35,733 nucleotides of DNA, taken from the NCBI GenBank assembly GCA_015493425.1, contig WGDG01000264.1, forward strand, positions 1 to 35,733. Direction: 5' to 3'. Below are positions 16,523 through 23,241 of the stretch, in pieces. Made by a program: the position numbers and the translations under genes. Numbering within the stretch: the first letter of the stretch is position 1; each line of letters opens with the position of its first letter. The stretch comes from Sulfurovum sp. Its GTDB lineage: Bacteria; Campylobacterota; Campylobacteria; Campylobacterales; Sulfurovaceae. Under the pieces are notes generated by a model, which made no database searches, was not told where the DNA came from, and was given only the letters and a program-made list of their open reading frames with translations.

Positions 16523-17549
16523 AAAAGAGTCGCTGATCAAGAGTTTTCTCCTCTTTTTTCTGGTGATAGAAGCTTTTTTGACCTTCATCTTCTACCAGTA
16601 CGAAAAGATAGAGGAAGAACATTTAAAAGAAAACCTTTTTCTCGAGATGAAAAACTACAGTTTCTTTTTTGACGATACCCGTTTCGACATAGACATTGTT
16701 CCGCACAAAAAAAACAGATCCCCCTATGAACTCTATATGGATAACAGATCGCTTTACATACTTGTACCCATGCCCTCTTCTCCCCGGGACATGCTCAAGG
16801 TCTATTACCCCAGAACAGCATTCACCAAACAGGTTGAGACATTGAGAAAAGGCATTCTGTACCAGTTTCTTTTTCTTACCCTGCTTGCCTTCATCATCTC
16901 TCTGCTTTTCTCTTTTTATGCGCTCAATCCTCTGCGAAGGTCTTTGTCACTGCTGGAGACTTTCATAAAAGATATCATACACGATCTCAATACTCCCATC
17001 AGCAACATCCTTATCAATCTCAAGATGATGGATGCCAAAAATGAGGAGGTGGAGAGCATTACACGCAGTACCAAAGCGATCTCCATGCTCCACAACAACC
17101 TCAATGCCTACCTGGAAAAAACAAAAAGTGAGAGTGAACGGTTCAGACTTCAGGAAGTGGTAGACGAACAGGTCGCCTTTTTTGCGCCCATGTATCACTA
17201 TCTTCAGTGGACTGTCGAAGAGGATGAACGTATTTTACTGACAGACCGTCATGCCTTCAGCCGTATTATTTACAATCTTCTCAGCAATGCATGCAAATAC
17301 AATACTTCTAATGGTTTCATACGTATTGAGACCATTGGAGATTCTCTGATCATCACTAACAGCAGTCATGGTATCAAAGAGCCTTCCAAGGTTTTTGAAC
17401 GTTTCTACAAAGAGAGTGAACGGGGACTCGGCATCGGCCTGCATATCGTCAGGGGACTCTCTGAGCAACTGCATATCAAACCCCGTCTCACTGTTGAGGG
17501 AACAACAGTAAAGGTAACACTTCAGCTTTCCAAGGTAACACTTAAGTAA
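16509..17549 (+). CDS. Membrane sensor histidine kinase
   Basis: The partner kinase of the response regulator just upstream. It has a first membrane helix (LIKSFLLFFLVIEAFLTFIF), a ~75-residue periplasmic sensor region, a second helix (FLFLTLLAFIISLLFSFYAL), the phosphoacceptor His in IIHDLNTPIS, the N box NLLSNACKYN and G2 box GLGIGLHIV. The G1 box is degenerate (ITNSSHGI), as in many compact Campylobacterota kinases. The frame has no ATG. The first conventional start is GTG 16563, which would cut the first membrane helix in half. The ATA at 16509 gives IKLSEKESLIKS, has GAGGAG six bases upstream, and restores a whole helix, so a rare ATA start is suggested; CTG 16533 is another option. The last codons, KVTLQLSKVTLK, are encoded by the regulator's own binding repeats. 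Confidence 0.85.
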   Translation: MKLSEKESLIKSFLLFFLVIEAFLTFIFYQYEKIEEEHLKENLFLEMKNYSFFFDDTRFDIDIVPHKKNRSPYELYMDNRSLYILVPMPSSPRDMLKVYYPRTAFTKQVETLRKGILYQFLFLTLLAFIISLLFSFYALNPLRRSLSLLETFIKDIIHDLNTPISNILINLKMMDAKNEEVESITRSTKAISMLHNNLNAYLEKTKSESERFRLQEVVDEQVAFFAPMYHYLQWTVEEDERILLTDRHAFSRIIYNLLSNACKYNTSNGFIRIETIGDSLIITNSSHGIKEPSKVFERFYKESERGLGIGLHIVRGLSEQLHIKPRLTVEGTTVKVTLQLSKVTLK

Positions 17550-17566
17550 CACTACTGATTCATACT
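17514..17566 (+). promoter_or_regulatory. Three OmpR-type GTAACAC boxes upstream of the DUF2202 gene
   Basis: GTAACAC occurs at 17514-17520, 17535-17541 and 17546-17552. The steps are 21 bp and 11 bp, that is two turns and one turn of the helix. The first two copies lie within the last codons of the kinase gene and the third straddles its stop. A -10-like CATACT follows at 17561-17566, 8 bp after the last box, the same distance as at the 19450 gene. The downstream gene at 17597 has its own AAAAGGAG ribosome site. Confidence 0.7.
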
Positions 17567-17596
17567 TCTTCTATCATTTATCAAAAAGGAGAACAG

Positions 17597-18799
17597 ATGA
17601 TCAAAAAATATATATTCGGATCGGCCATTACAGCTTCATTACTTTTAGTGGGATGCAGCGGAGGAAGCGATACTGTTACCAGTACAGATTCAACCTTGAG
17701 CACAGCAACAGGGTATGTGGTGGATTCAGCCGTACAAAACATGGACTATGACTGTGTAGCAGACAATGAGATGGACAAGGTCACCGGCGCAGACGGTGCA
17801 TTTACCTGTCAGAACATGAACCAGGTACGTTTCAGAATCGGCAAAATGGTACTGGGTGAGATCGAAACATTGCCTCAAGACGGTTATGTTCTTCCACAGG
17901 ACATGGTAGGAACAGACAGAGAGAACGTTACTGATCTGAAAGTGACTGCTATGGCACAGCTTTTGCAGTCACTCGATGAAAATGACGACTTAAGTGACGG
18001 CATTCAGATCCCTGATAATGTCAAAGCCCTCTTTGAAAATGAAAATTTCCATGAAGGAAACCTGATGCAGTATATGTCTCAGGCATCTATTGCACATGTT
18101 CGTACGCAGACAGAAGCACAGGAACACCTCAGAGAGACCATGCGGGACATGGGAATGGACCACAATGGTTCAGATTCGGAACATGGTATAGATCTTTCAC
18201 AGTATCCTATGTCAGATTTGACAGATGCACAAAAATATACCATTGCCTATATGTGGAATGAAGAAAAACTGGCAAAAGATCTTTACCTGGAACTCAATAA
18301 GATCTATCCGACACAACAGCTTGAGAAGATCGCAACACAGTCGGAAACGAAACACCAGGCGATGGTCGAGGCACTTGTTCAACGCTATGATCTGAACATC
18401 ACCAACCTTGTTGACTACAAAGAAAACTACTCAGAAGAGGAGTTAAGAGCATTTGGGCCGGGAGAATTCGGCGTACAGGATATTCAGGACCTGTACGACA
18501 CACTATATACAGAAGGACAAGCTTCTCAGCAAGCGTCACTTGAAGTCGGGTGTAAAGTTGAAGTCACTGATGTAGAGGATCTTCTCGATGAGATCCAAAT
18601 TGCAGAAAAGGTTAATGCGAGCGATCTCGTAGCAACATGGAATGTACTTCTCAGCGGAAGCTACAAGCACTACTGGGCATTTGACAAAGGACTAAAAAAC
18701 AAAGGTGTGACCGAAGGGTGTTGTTCACTTGGAACAGATTTCTGTCATCCCGAATATCCTCAAAATGAGAATGGTGGTAAAGGACAGAATAAACACTAA
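17597..18799 (+). CDS. DUF2202 ferritin-like lipoprotein, long form
   Basis: A 400-residue lipoprotein: lipobox LLLVGC gives a lipidated Cys at residue 20. Residues ~37-140 form a separate domain beginning TGYVVDSAVQNMDYDC, of a type seen in large secreted Campylobacterota proteins. Residues ~205-385 match DUF2202, a four-helix ferritin-like fold: NEEKLAKDLY, SETKHQAM (E..H), LEVGCKVEVTDVED and GSYKHYWAFDKGL, which would supply a diiron-type set of Glu and His ligands. The tail has paired cysteines (GCCSLGTDFCHPEYPQN). Metal binding or oxidation at the outer membrane is inferred from the fold, not known. It is transcribed from the GTAACAC-box promoter and is paralogous to the shorter protein at 21163. 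Confidence 0.85.
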   Translation: MIKKYIFGSAITASLLLVGCSGGSDTVTSTDSTLSTATGYVVDSAVQNMDYDCVADNEMDKVTGADGAFTCQNMNQVRFRIGKMVLGEIETLPQDGYVLPQDMVGTDRENVTDLKVTAMAQLLQSLDENDDLSDGIQIPDNVKALFENENFHEGNLMQYMSQASIAHVRTQTEAQEHLRETMRDMGMDHNGSDSEHGIDLSQYPMSDLTDAQKYTIAYMWNEEKLAKDLYLELNKIYPTQQLEKIATQSETKHQAMVEALVQRYDLNITNLVDYKENYSEEELRAFGPGEFGVQDIQDLYDTLYTEGQASQQASLEVGCKVEVTDVEDLLDEIQIAEKVNASDLVATWNVLLSGSYKHYWAFDKGLKNKGVTEGCCSLGTDFCHPEYPQNENGGKGQNKH

Positions 18800-18827
18800 T
18801 TCTTTTCTCTCCATCTCTTCCTTCTTT

Positions 18828-18851
18828 CCAGCCTGCCAGGATGCAGGTTGG
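18828..18851 (+). terminator. Hairpin after long DUF2202 gene
   Basis: CCAGCCTGC (18828-18836) pairs with GCAGGTTGG (18843-18851) over 9 bp with one G-T, loop CAGGAT. The following T content is modest, so termination strength is uncertain. A closely related hairpin follows the DUF2202 paralogue at 21947-21972, so the duplication included the 3' flank. Confidence 0.55.
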
Positions 18852-18924
18852 AACATTCTATCTAATCCACTTTTAGTTCATAAACAAATATTATAATATC
18901 TATAACCAAACTAAAAGGATTCCT

Positions 18925-19350
18925 ATGATACACAAAAACACTCTTCTTATTACAGCTGTTTTACTTTCAACCGTCACCGCTGCGACTGCACAAAATCCAG
19001 AAACGCTCTTTGACAACAAATGCGGTATCTGCCACGTCAAGACAAAACCTGCCGATATGTCATCCCTGATGGCACCGCCCCTTATGGGTGTTATGCGTCA
19101 TGTAAAAATGAAATACCCTACAAAAGAGCAGGCTGTACCATTCATGGTCGACTATGTACTTCAGCCCAGTAAAACAAAAGCCGTCTGCATGCCACAGAAG
19201 ATTCAGAGATTTGGTCTGATGCCTTCACAAAAAGGAAATGTGACAAAAACCGAACTTGAAGCTATTACAGCATGGATGTACGACAATTTCCCGCCAGCAG
19301 ATTTTAAAGGCGGGCAAGGACGAGGAATGGGCATGAAAGGCAAGATGTAA
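18925..19350 (+). CDS. Monoheme c-type cytochrome
   Basis: A 141-residue periplasmic cytochrome with a signal peptide at residues 1-22 (ending TAATAQ), heme motif CGICH at about residues 33-37 and probable distal Met in FGLMPSQKGNV. An additional Cys sits in KAVCMPQK, at the same place as in the cytochrome at 12770, with which it shares the VDYVLxP...MPSQKG block. The C-terminal tail is rich in Gly and Met (GGQGRGMGMKGKM). A promoter-like TATAAT and an AAAGGA ribosome site lie upstream; no GTAACAC box is seen before it. Its context suggests electron transfer to or from the DUF2202 proteins (inference). Confidence 0.85.
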   Translation: MIHKNTLLITAVLLSTVTAATAQNPETLFDNKCGICHVKTKPADMSSLMAPPLMGVMRHVKMKYPTKEQAVPFMVDYVLQPSKTKAVCMPQKIQRFGLMPSQKGNVTKTELEAITAWMYDNFPPADFKGGQGRGMGMKGKM

Positions 19351-19361
19351 TTTTGCAACGG

Positions 19362-19393
19362 GTAACACCAAGGTAACACTCTTACTTTATACT
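19362..19393 (+). promoter_or_regulatory. OmpR-type tandem GTAACAC boxes upstream of the Gly-rich gene
   Basis: GTAACAC at 19362-19368 and 19373-19379 are identical and 11 bp apart. A -10-like TATACT follows at 19388-19393, 8 bp after the second box, which matches the layout at 17514-17566. The first box lies 12 bp after the stop of the cytochrome gene. Confidence 0.7.
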
Positions 19394-19449
19394 TTGCATA
19401 CTCCATGGAAACAACTACATGGTACATATTGATCAAAAAAGGACAAACT

Positions 19450-19707
19450 ATGAAAAAACTTTTACTTACTTCACTGCTTCTCACCACCATCACACTGACG
19501 GCAAATGCTTCAGAAACGAATCAGGAGGCATACCGGAATCAAATGAAAAATAAATACGGTGCCGGTGCCAACGAAGCAAAGTACCAGGAAAAGCAACAAT
19601 ATCGTTACGGTTCAACCGGTTCAGGTCATGGAGAACAAAAACGACTGAGAGATGGATCTGGCGGTGGTCAAATGCATGGTAAAGGTGGCGGTCGCGGAAA
19701 ACGATAA
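19450..19707 (+). CDS. Small secreted Gly/Arg/Lys-rich protein
   Basis: An 85-residue exported protein of no recognised family. The signal peptide is residues 1-20 (ending LTANAS). The mature part begins with a Gln/Asn/Lys-rich helix (NQEAYRNQMKNKYGAGANEA), continues with Tyr and Gln, and ends in a very basic glycine-rich tail (GGGQMHGKGGGRGKR). ATG 19450 is chosen because AAAAGGAC stands at proper distance; the frame extends upstream but no signal peptide would form there. It is the first gene after a tandem GTAACAC promoter and is followed by a good terminator, so it is probably a single-gene unit of the regulator's regulon. Confidence 0.65.
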   Translation: MKKLLLTSLLLTTITLTANASETNQEAYRNQMKNKYGAGANEAKYQEKQQYRYGSTGSGHGEQKRLRDGSGGGQMHGKGGGRGKR

Positions 19708-19724
19708 GTCTCCCTTTTTCAAAT

Positions 19725-19750
19725 GAGGAGAGTACTCTCCTCTATATTCC
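19725..19750 (+). terminator. Intrinsic terminator after the Gly-rich gene
   Basis: An 18-bp perfect palindrome, GAGGAGAGTACTCTCCTC at 19725-19742, forms a 7-bp stem with a GTAC loop, 18 bases after the stop, followed by a T-rich run (TATATTCCATTTTTC). This is a clear Rho-independent terminator. Confidence 0.7.
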
Positions 19751-19822
19751 ATTTTTCTTCTCACCCTTTTGTGGGTACAGTATCTTCATTTTTTACTCTT
19801 CATTTTATATAAGGAAACTTTT

Positions 19823-21058
19823 ATGCGCTATGCCTTCTATCTACTCCCCGCTTTTCTACTCTTAGGTTGTGGTCCAGGAGACCATATGGATGATTCAATG
19901 GATGAGACAACTGTTGTCACGACCGTTAATGATACCCTCTACTATGGAGACATCATCAACAATGATGTTATCGGACTGGATCTCAAACTTATGCAGCAGG
20001 TACAAACGATCAGCAGCAATGGTGAATATCCGTATGAGATCGCACAAGCACTGGGGGATGAACTCTATGTCCTTAATCGAAAAGACTATGTCATAGGTAT
20101 ATTAGACCCCATCACGAATACGGTCACAAAAGAGGTTCCTTTATCTTTTTATCCCCGCTCCATCAAGATCAATCTCAATGACATCCTGCTTACCTCTGCC
20201 AATGAACCAGCTGCTGCGATCATCAATTCCGATGTTGCCTCTATGACCTATGCAGATTCAAGCTACACAGAACCAATCTCGTATGGAGGAAGCAATGCGA
20301 CCGGACACCCGGTTTGGGTAGACGATACACATTTCCTGATTCTGGACAGAACAGAGAATACCGTTGAACTCTATGAGAAGGGTAATTTCCTCCCGATCGA
20401 TAAATTCATTACCAAAAGTTCAGTGCACCATGTGATGTTGAAAGAGGGTATATTTTATGGTATCGAGGAGGGAGAACAGAATGCTGCCTCACCCGGTATC
20501 TTGAAATTTTCCGTTGTGCACGGAAAGATCAACGTACTTATGGAGCGTCTGTTGTCAGACTTGAGTGGATTACCCGATGACTTCACCGCTGCAGGATGGG
20601 GTGCACATCACGGTGCATTTCACCCTACTCAAAACTATATCTATATAGGTTCAGCTGAAGGTAATGTTTTTGTTTTGGACCTTGCAAACCTGGGTCTTGC
20701 CGATACATTCAAATCAGGGAAAGGTATAGGACATTTCACCTTCTATGGTACTATGCTTATCACCACAAACCATTATGACACTTTCAAATCATTTTATAAT
20801 GCCAGCAACCCGAAAGATCACAAACTGATTAAGACATTGACTTTTGACGACCATATTTATGACGGTATCACCATGCAGTCACATACCACACATATTGTAG
20901 ATAACAAACTCTACTTTATGTTCAATACCGATCATGACAGTACTCTCTACAAGATAGATCTTGACACGATCAGTATTGAGAAGAATATACAATTACCGAA
21001 CCGTTACTGTCTCATGGGTTCTCTTCTTTCAGAACATACGACATCCACAGGTATGTAA
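19823..21058 (+). CDS. Beta-propeller-like lipoprotein
   Basis: A 411-residue lipoprotein. The lipobox LLLGC places the lipidated Cys near residue 17, after MRYAFYLLPAFL. The mature protein is built from repeated four-stranded units (for example DELYVLNRKDYVIGILDPIT, HFLILDRTENTVELYEKG, NYIYIGSAEGNVFVLDLANL) resembling YncE/SMP-30-type propellers that bind ligands or DNA in the periplasm. Histidine pairs (WGAHHGAFH, QSHTTHIV, NHYD) lie on what would be one face and could ligate metal. ATG 19823 has AAGGAA eight bases upstream; an in-frame upstream start at 19769 would destroy the signal peptide. It sits between two members of the DUF2202 module, so a shared function at the cell envelope is likely. 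Confidence 0.75.
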   Translation: MRYAFYLLPAFLLLGCGPGDHMDDSMDETTVVTTVNDTLYYGDIINNDVIGLDLKLMQQVQTISSNGEYPYEIAQALGDELYVLNRKDYVIGILDPITNTVTKEVPLSFYPRSIKINLNDILLTSANEPAAAIINSDVASMTYADSSYTEPISYGGSNATGHPVWVDDTHFLILDRTENTVELYEKGNFLPIDKFITKSSVHHVMLKEGIFYGIEEGEQNAASPGILKFSVVHGKINVLMERLLSDLSGLPDDFTAAGWGAHHGAFHPTQNYIYIGSAEGNVFVLDLANLGLADTFKSGKGIGHFTFYGTMLITTNHYDTFKSFYNASNPKDHKLIKTLTFDDHIYDGITMQSHTTHIVDNKLYFMFNTDHDSTLYKIDLDTISIEKNIQLPNRYCLMGSLLSEHTTSTGM

Positions 21059-21091
21059 TACCTTGCAACAGATGATAAAAAATCAATTCAC

Positions 21092-21129
21092 ATATAATTT
21101 ATAGTATATGCATATACTATGAATTATAT
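21092..21129. promoter_or_regulatory. 38-bp near-perfect palindrome upstream of short DUF2202 gene
   Basis: Bases 21092-21110 are complementary to 21111-21129 over 19 bp with a single T-G mismatch and no spacer. The element is pure A/T except for a few G and C and ends 33 bp before the ATG at 21163. It contains TATACT and TATATT, which may be the -10. It may be an operator for a dimeric regulator; the lack of GC pairs argues against a terminator for the preceding gene. Confidence 0.5.
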
Positions 21130-21162
21130 TAGAACACTTTATAACAAAAAAGGAAACTTGAT

Positions 21163-21924
21163 ATGAAGAATCTCATCCGAAACACACTCTCAATCGGTGC
21201 TGTATTGGCTATAGCCATAGGTCTGAACGCATGTGGAGGCGGCAGCTCAGGTACAGGAAACCCGGGAGGCTCAACATCTTCAGGGGAGCTTCCCGCTGAT
21301 GTCCAGACTGCCATTGACGGTCCTATGTCAAACCTGACACAGGAAACAAAAGATGCTTTGGCCTATATGTACAGTGAAGAGGGTCTGGCACATGATGTTT
21401 ACATCAATATCTATACCATACAGCCTGCCAAACAACTGAAGAACATTGCTACCAAAGCTGAAGTCAAACATATAGATGCAGTCAACCAGTTGGCACAAAA
21501 ATATGATCTGAATATGACACAGTACCCCGACACGGATATACCTTACAGTATCGCAGGTATCGGTAACGGTACCTACCCTGTTGAGCAAGTACAATACCTC
21601 TACGACCTGCTTTACGACAAAGGCATACAGTCAATGCAGGATGCACTGGAGGTCGGGTGTATGGTCGAAGTCGTTGATGTCAGTGATCTTGATGAAGATA
21701 TCCAAAAGGCGCAGGCTTCCAATGCTGCAGATGTTGTAACCGTATTCGAGTTTTTAAGAGACGGAAGCTATAACCATTACTGGGCATTTGATCAGGGACT
21801 GAAAGACATGGGGATCACCGATGGCTGCTGTTCAATTCCTGATGCACTTGGATACAGTTTCTGTCATCCTGAATATCCCCAAAATGACAAAGGCAATGAA
21901 AATGGCGGAAAAGGACGTGGTTAA
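21163..21924 (+). CDS. DUF2202 ferritin-like lipoprotein, short form
   Basis: A 253-residue lipoprotein with lipobox GLNAC (Cys at residue 24), a Gly/Ser linker, and the DUF2202 four-helix domain from about residue 60: SEEGLAHDVY, KAEVKHIDAVNQ, LEVGCMVEVVDVSD and GSYNHYWAFDQGL. The C-terminal GCCSIPDALGYSFCHPEYPQ matches the long paralogue at 17597. It lacks the N-terminal extra domain of that paralogue. The first helix has His in place of Lys (LAHD versus LAKD). It is probably regulated differently, since its promoter holds the 38-bp palindrome and no GTAACAC box. An AAAGGAA precedes the ATG. Confidence 0.87.
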   Translation: MKNLIRNTLSIGAVLAIAIGLNACGGGSSGTGNPGGSTSSGELPADVQTAIDGPMSNLTQETKDALAYMYSEEGLAHDVYINIYTIQPAKQLKNIATKAEVKHIDAVNQLAQKYDLNMTQYPDTDIPYSIAGIGNGTYPVEQVQYLYDLLYDKGIQSMQDALEVGCMVEVVDVSDLDEDIQKAQASNAADVVTVFEFLRDGSYNHYWAFDQGLKDMGITDGCCSIPDALGYSFCHPEYPQNDKGNENGGKGRG

Positions 21925-21946
21925 ACACTAACCTTCTTCCCTTTTA

Positions 21947-21972
21947 CCATCCTGCTTTTGCTTGCAGGTTGG
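21947..21972 (+). terminator. Hairpin after short DUF2202 gene
   Basis: CCATCCTGC (21947-21955) pairs with GCAGGTTGG (21964-21972) with one mismatch, loop TTTTGCTT. It is homologous to the hairpin at 18828-18851 in the same position after the other DUF2202 gene. It also separates this gene from the converging gene that ends at 22005. Confidence 0.5.
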
Positions 21973-22004
21973 CACATACTTACATAAAAATTCTGTTCGA
22001 AATA

Positions 22005-22592
22005 TCAAACAATCTCTATTACAAGTTCCTTATTGTCGAATATCTTTTTAACCATCTCCTGGAAACGTGTCGGGAAAGAGGCTTTGTCCTCTTCTGTCGC
22101 ATTTTCTCCGATGGCGCTCATCAGTATCTGCATGGGGTTGACAACCTTACCCGGACGATAGTTCACTTCTACCGATGCTCCCGTGTCAAGACGTGTTAGG
22201 CGCACATCACTTTCAATGTCCGCTCCGTAAAAAAGCAGATTTCTTCTATTGAACTTTCCCCCAGGAATGCCGCCAAAACCATAATCGGTCGTTGCTCCGG
22301 TAATATTGGAGAGTACGCAGCCTACTACACCGGCGTTGTCCTCTTCAGGCTTACGTTTAAGCTCAACTTTTATCTCTCCCCGCTTTGGTACCTTCTCACC
22401 AAAAAGTGCTTTGAATCCCATCTCGGCCGTCAGGTAAGCACCCGCCACTGTACCACAGCTGTGTCCTGCTGTCTTGACAATGTCGATATAGCTAATCTCA
22501 ATGATTCCGTCACTGTTCACACCGAGAAATTTTGCCAATTCATCCTGAAGTTTGATCTGTTCTATCTCATCAAAAAACGCTTTATATTCCAT
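22005..22592 (-). CDS. FmdE-like cytoplasmic protein
   Basis: A 195-residue soluble protein without signal peptide or membrane segments. The segment AGHSCGTVAGAYLTAEMG at about residues 42-59 has the GHxC...G pattern of FmdE-type proteins (the family found in molybdenum formylmethanofuran dehydrogenase operons), whose role is not settled in bacteria. A second Cys is in VVGCVLSNITG, and a Gly-rich loop YGFGGIPGGKFNRRN follows; both may form a ligand or metal site. AAGGATAAG lies before the ATG. It converges on the DUF2202 gene and diverges from the DUF2141 gene. Family assignment is by motif and moderate. Confidence 0.55.
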   Translation of the reverse strand: MEYKAFFDEIEQIKLQDELAKFLGVNSDGIIEISYIDIVKTAGHSCGTVAGAYLTAEMGFKALFGEKVPKRGEIKVELKRKPEEDNAGVVGCVLSNITGATTDYGFGGIPGGKFNRRNLLFYGADIESDVRLTRLDTGASVEVNYRPGKVVNPMQILMSAIGENATEEDKASFPTRFQEMVKKIFDNKELVIEIV

Positions 22593-22747
22593 TTGCTTAT
22601 CCTTATGTTAATCTAAACAAATATACTCTTTCAATATTAACCGAGTATGAATCTTTGATATTTCATCCATCCTATGAGACAAAATACACATTTAATTCAT
22701 GTTATTTCACTATGATGCAGTCACTTTAACACATAAGGATACTTTTT

Positions 22748-23173
22748 ATGAAAAAACAATTAATCGCTCTTGGCATGCTCTGCGCCGCACTGACTGTACA
22801 GGCTGAGACTTTGACAGTGGTAGCGACAGGCTTAAAGAATGACACAGGAGAGGTACAATTCTCTCTTTACAATAAAGAGGGAAGCATTCCGGACAAAGCA
22901 TTGAACAAGTATTATAAAATGCAGCGTGTGCCCATAACCGGCACAAAAGCAAAAGCAGTATTCAAAGATCTGCCCAAAGGAAAATATGCTGTCAGTATTT
23001 TTCACGATGCAAATAACAACCACAAGATCGACAAGGGGCTGATCATGCCTGAAGAAGGTGTAGGTCTTTCAAACTTCAAGACGATCAATTTTTTCAATTT
23101 GCCGGACTTTAAAAAGGCAAGCTTTCCAGTGGAGCAGGACAAAGAGGTCACAATCAAGATCATCTATCTTTGA
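22748..23173 (+). CDS. DUF2141 secreted protein
   Basis: A 141-residue exported protein with a signal peptide at residues 1-19 (ending TVQAE). The mature part has the DUF2141 pattern of an Ig-like beta sandwich: GEVQFSLYNKEGSI, FKDLPKGKYAVSIFHDANNNHKID and the closing PEEGVGLSN. The acidic/Asn loop DANNNHKIDKG resembles a calcium-binding turn. The function of the family is unknown. AAGGATA precedes the ATG, and the gene stands alone, converging on an RND operon. Confidence 0.85.
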   Translation: MKKQLIALGMLCAALTVQAETLTVVATGLKNDTGEVQFSLYNKEGSIPDKALNKYYKMQRVPITGTKAKAVFKDLPKGKYAVSIFHDANNNHKIDKGLIMPEEGVGLSNFKTINFFNLPDFKKASFPVEQDKEVTIKIIYL

Positions 23174-23207
23174 TTGAATCCGGCTTCTGCCACACATACC
23201 TGTAAAG

Positions 23208-23230
23208 AAGGGGAAACGCCCGTTTCTCTT
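23208..23230. terminator. Bidirectional terminator between converging genes
   Basis: Bases 23209-23217 pair with 23222-23230 (core GGGGAAAC with GTTTCTCT, two G-T pairs) around the loop GCCC. T-rich or A-rich runs on both sides allow termination in both directions, serving the DUF2141 gene and the RND pump gene. Confidence 0.55.
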
Positions 23231-23241
23231 TGCAGAGAAAA

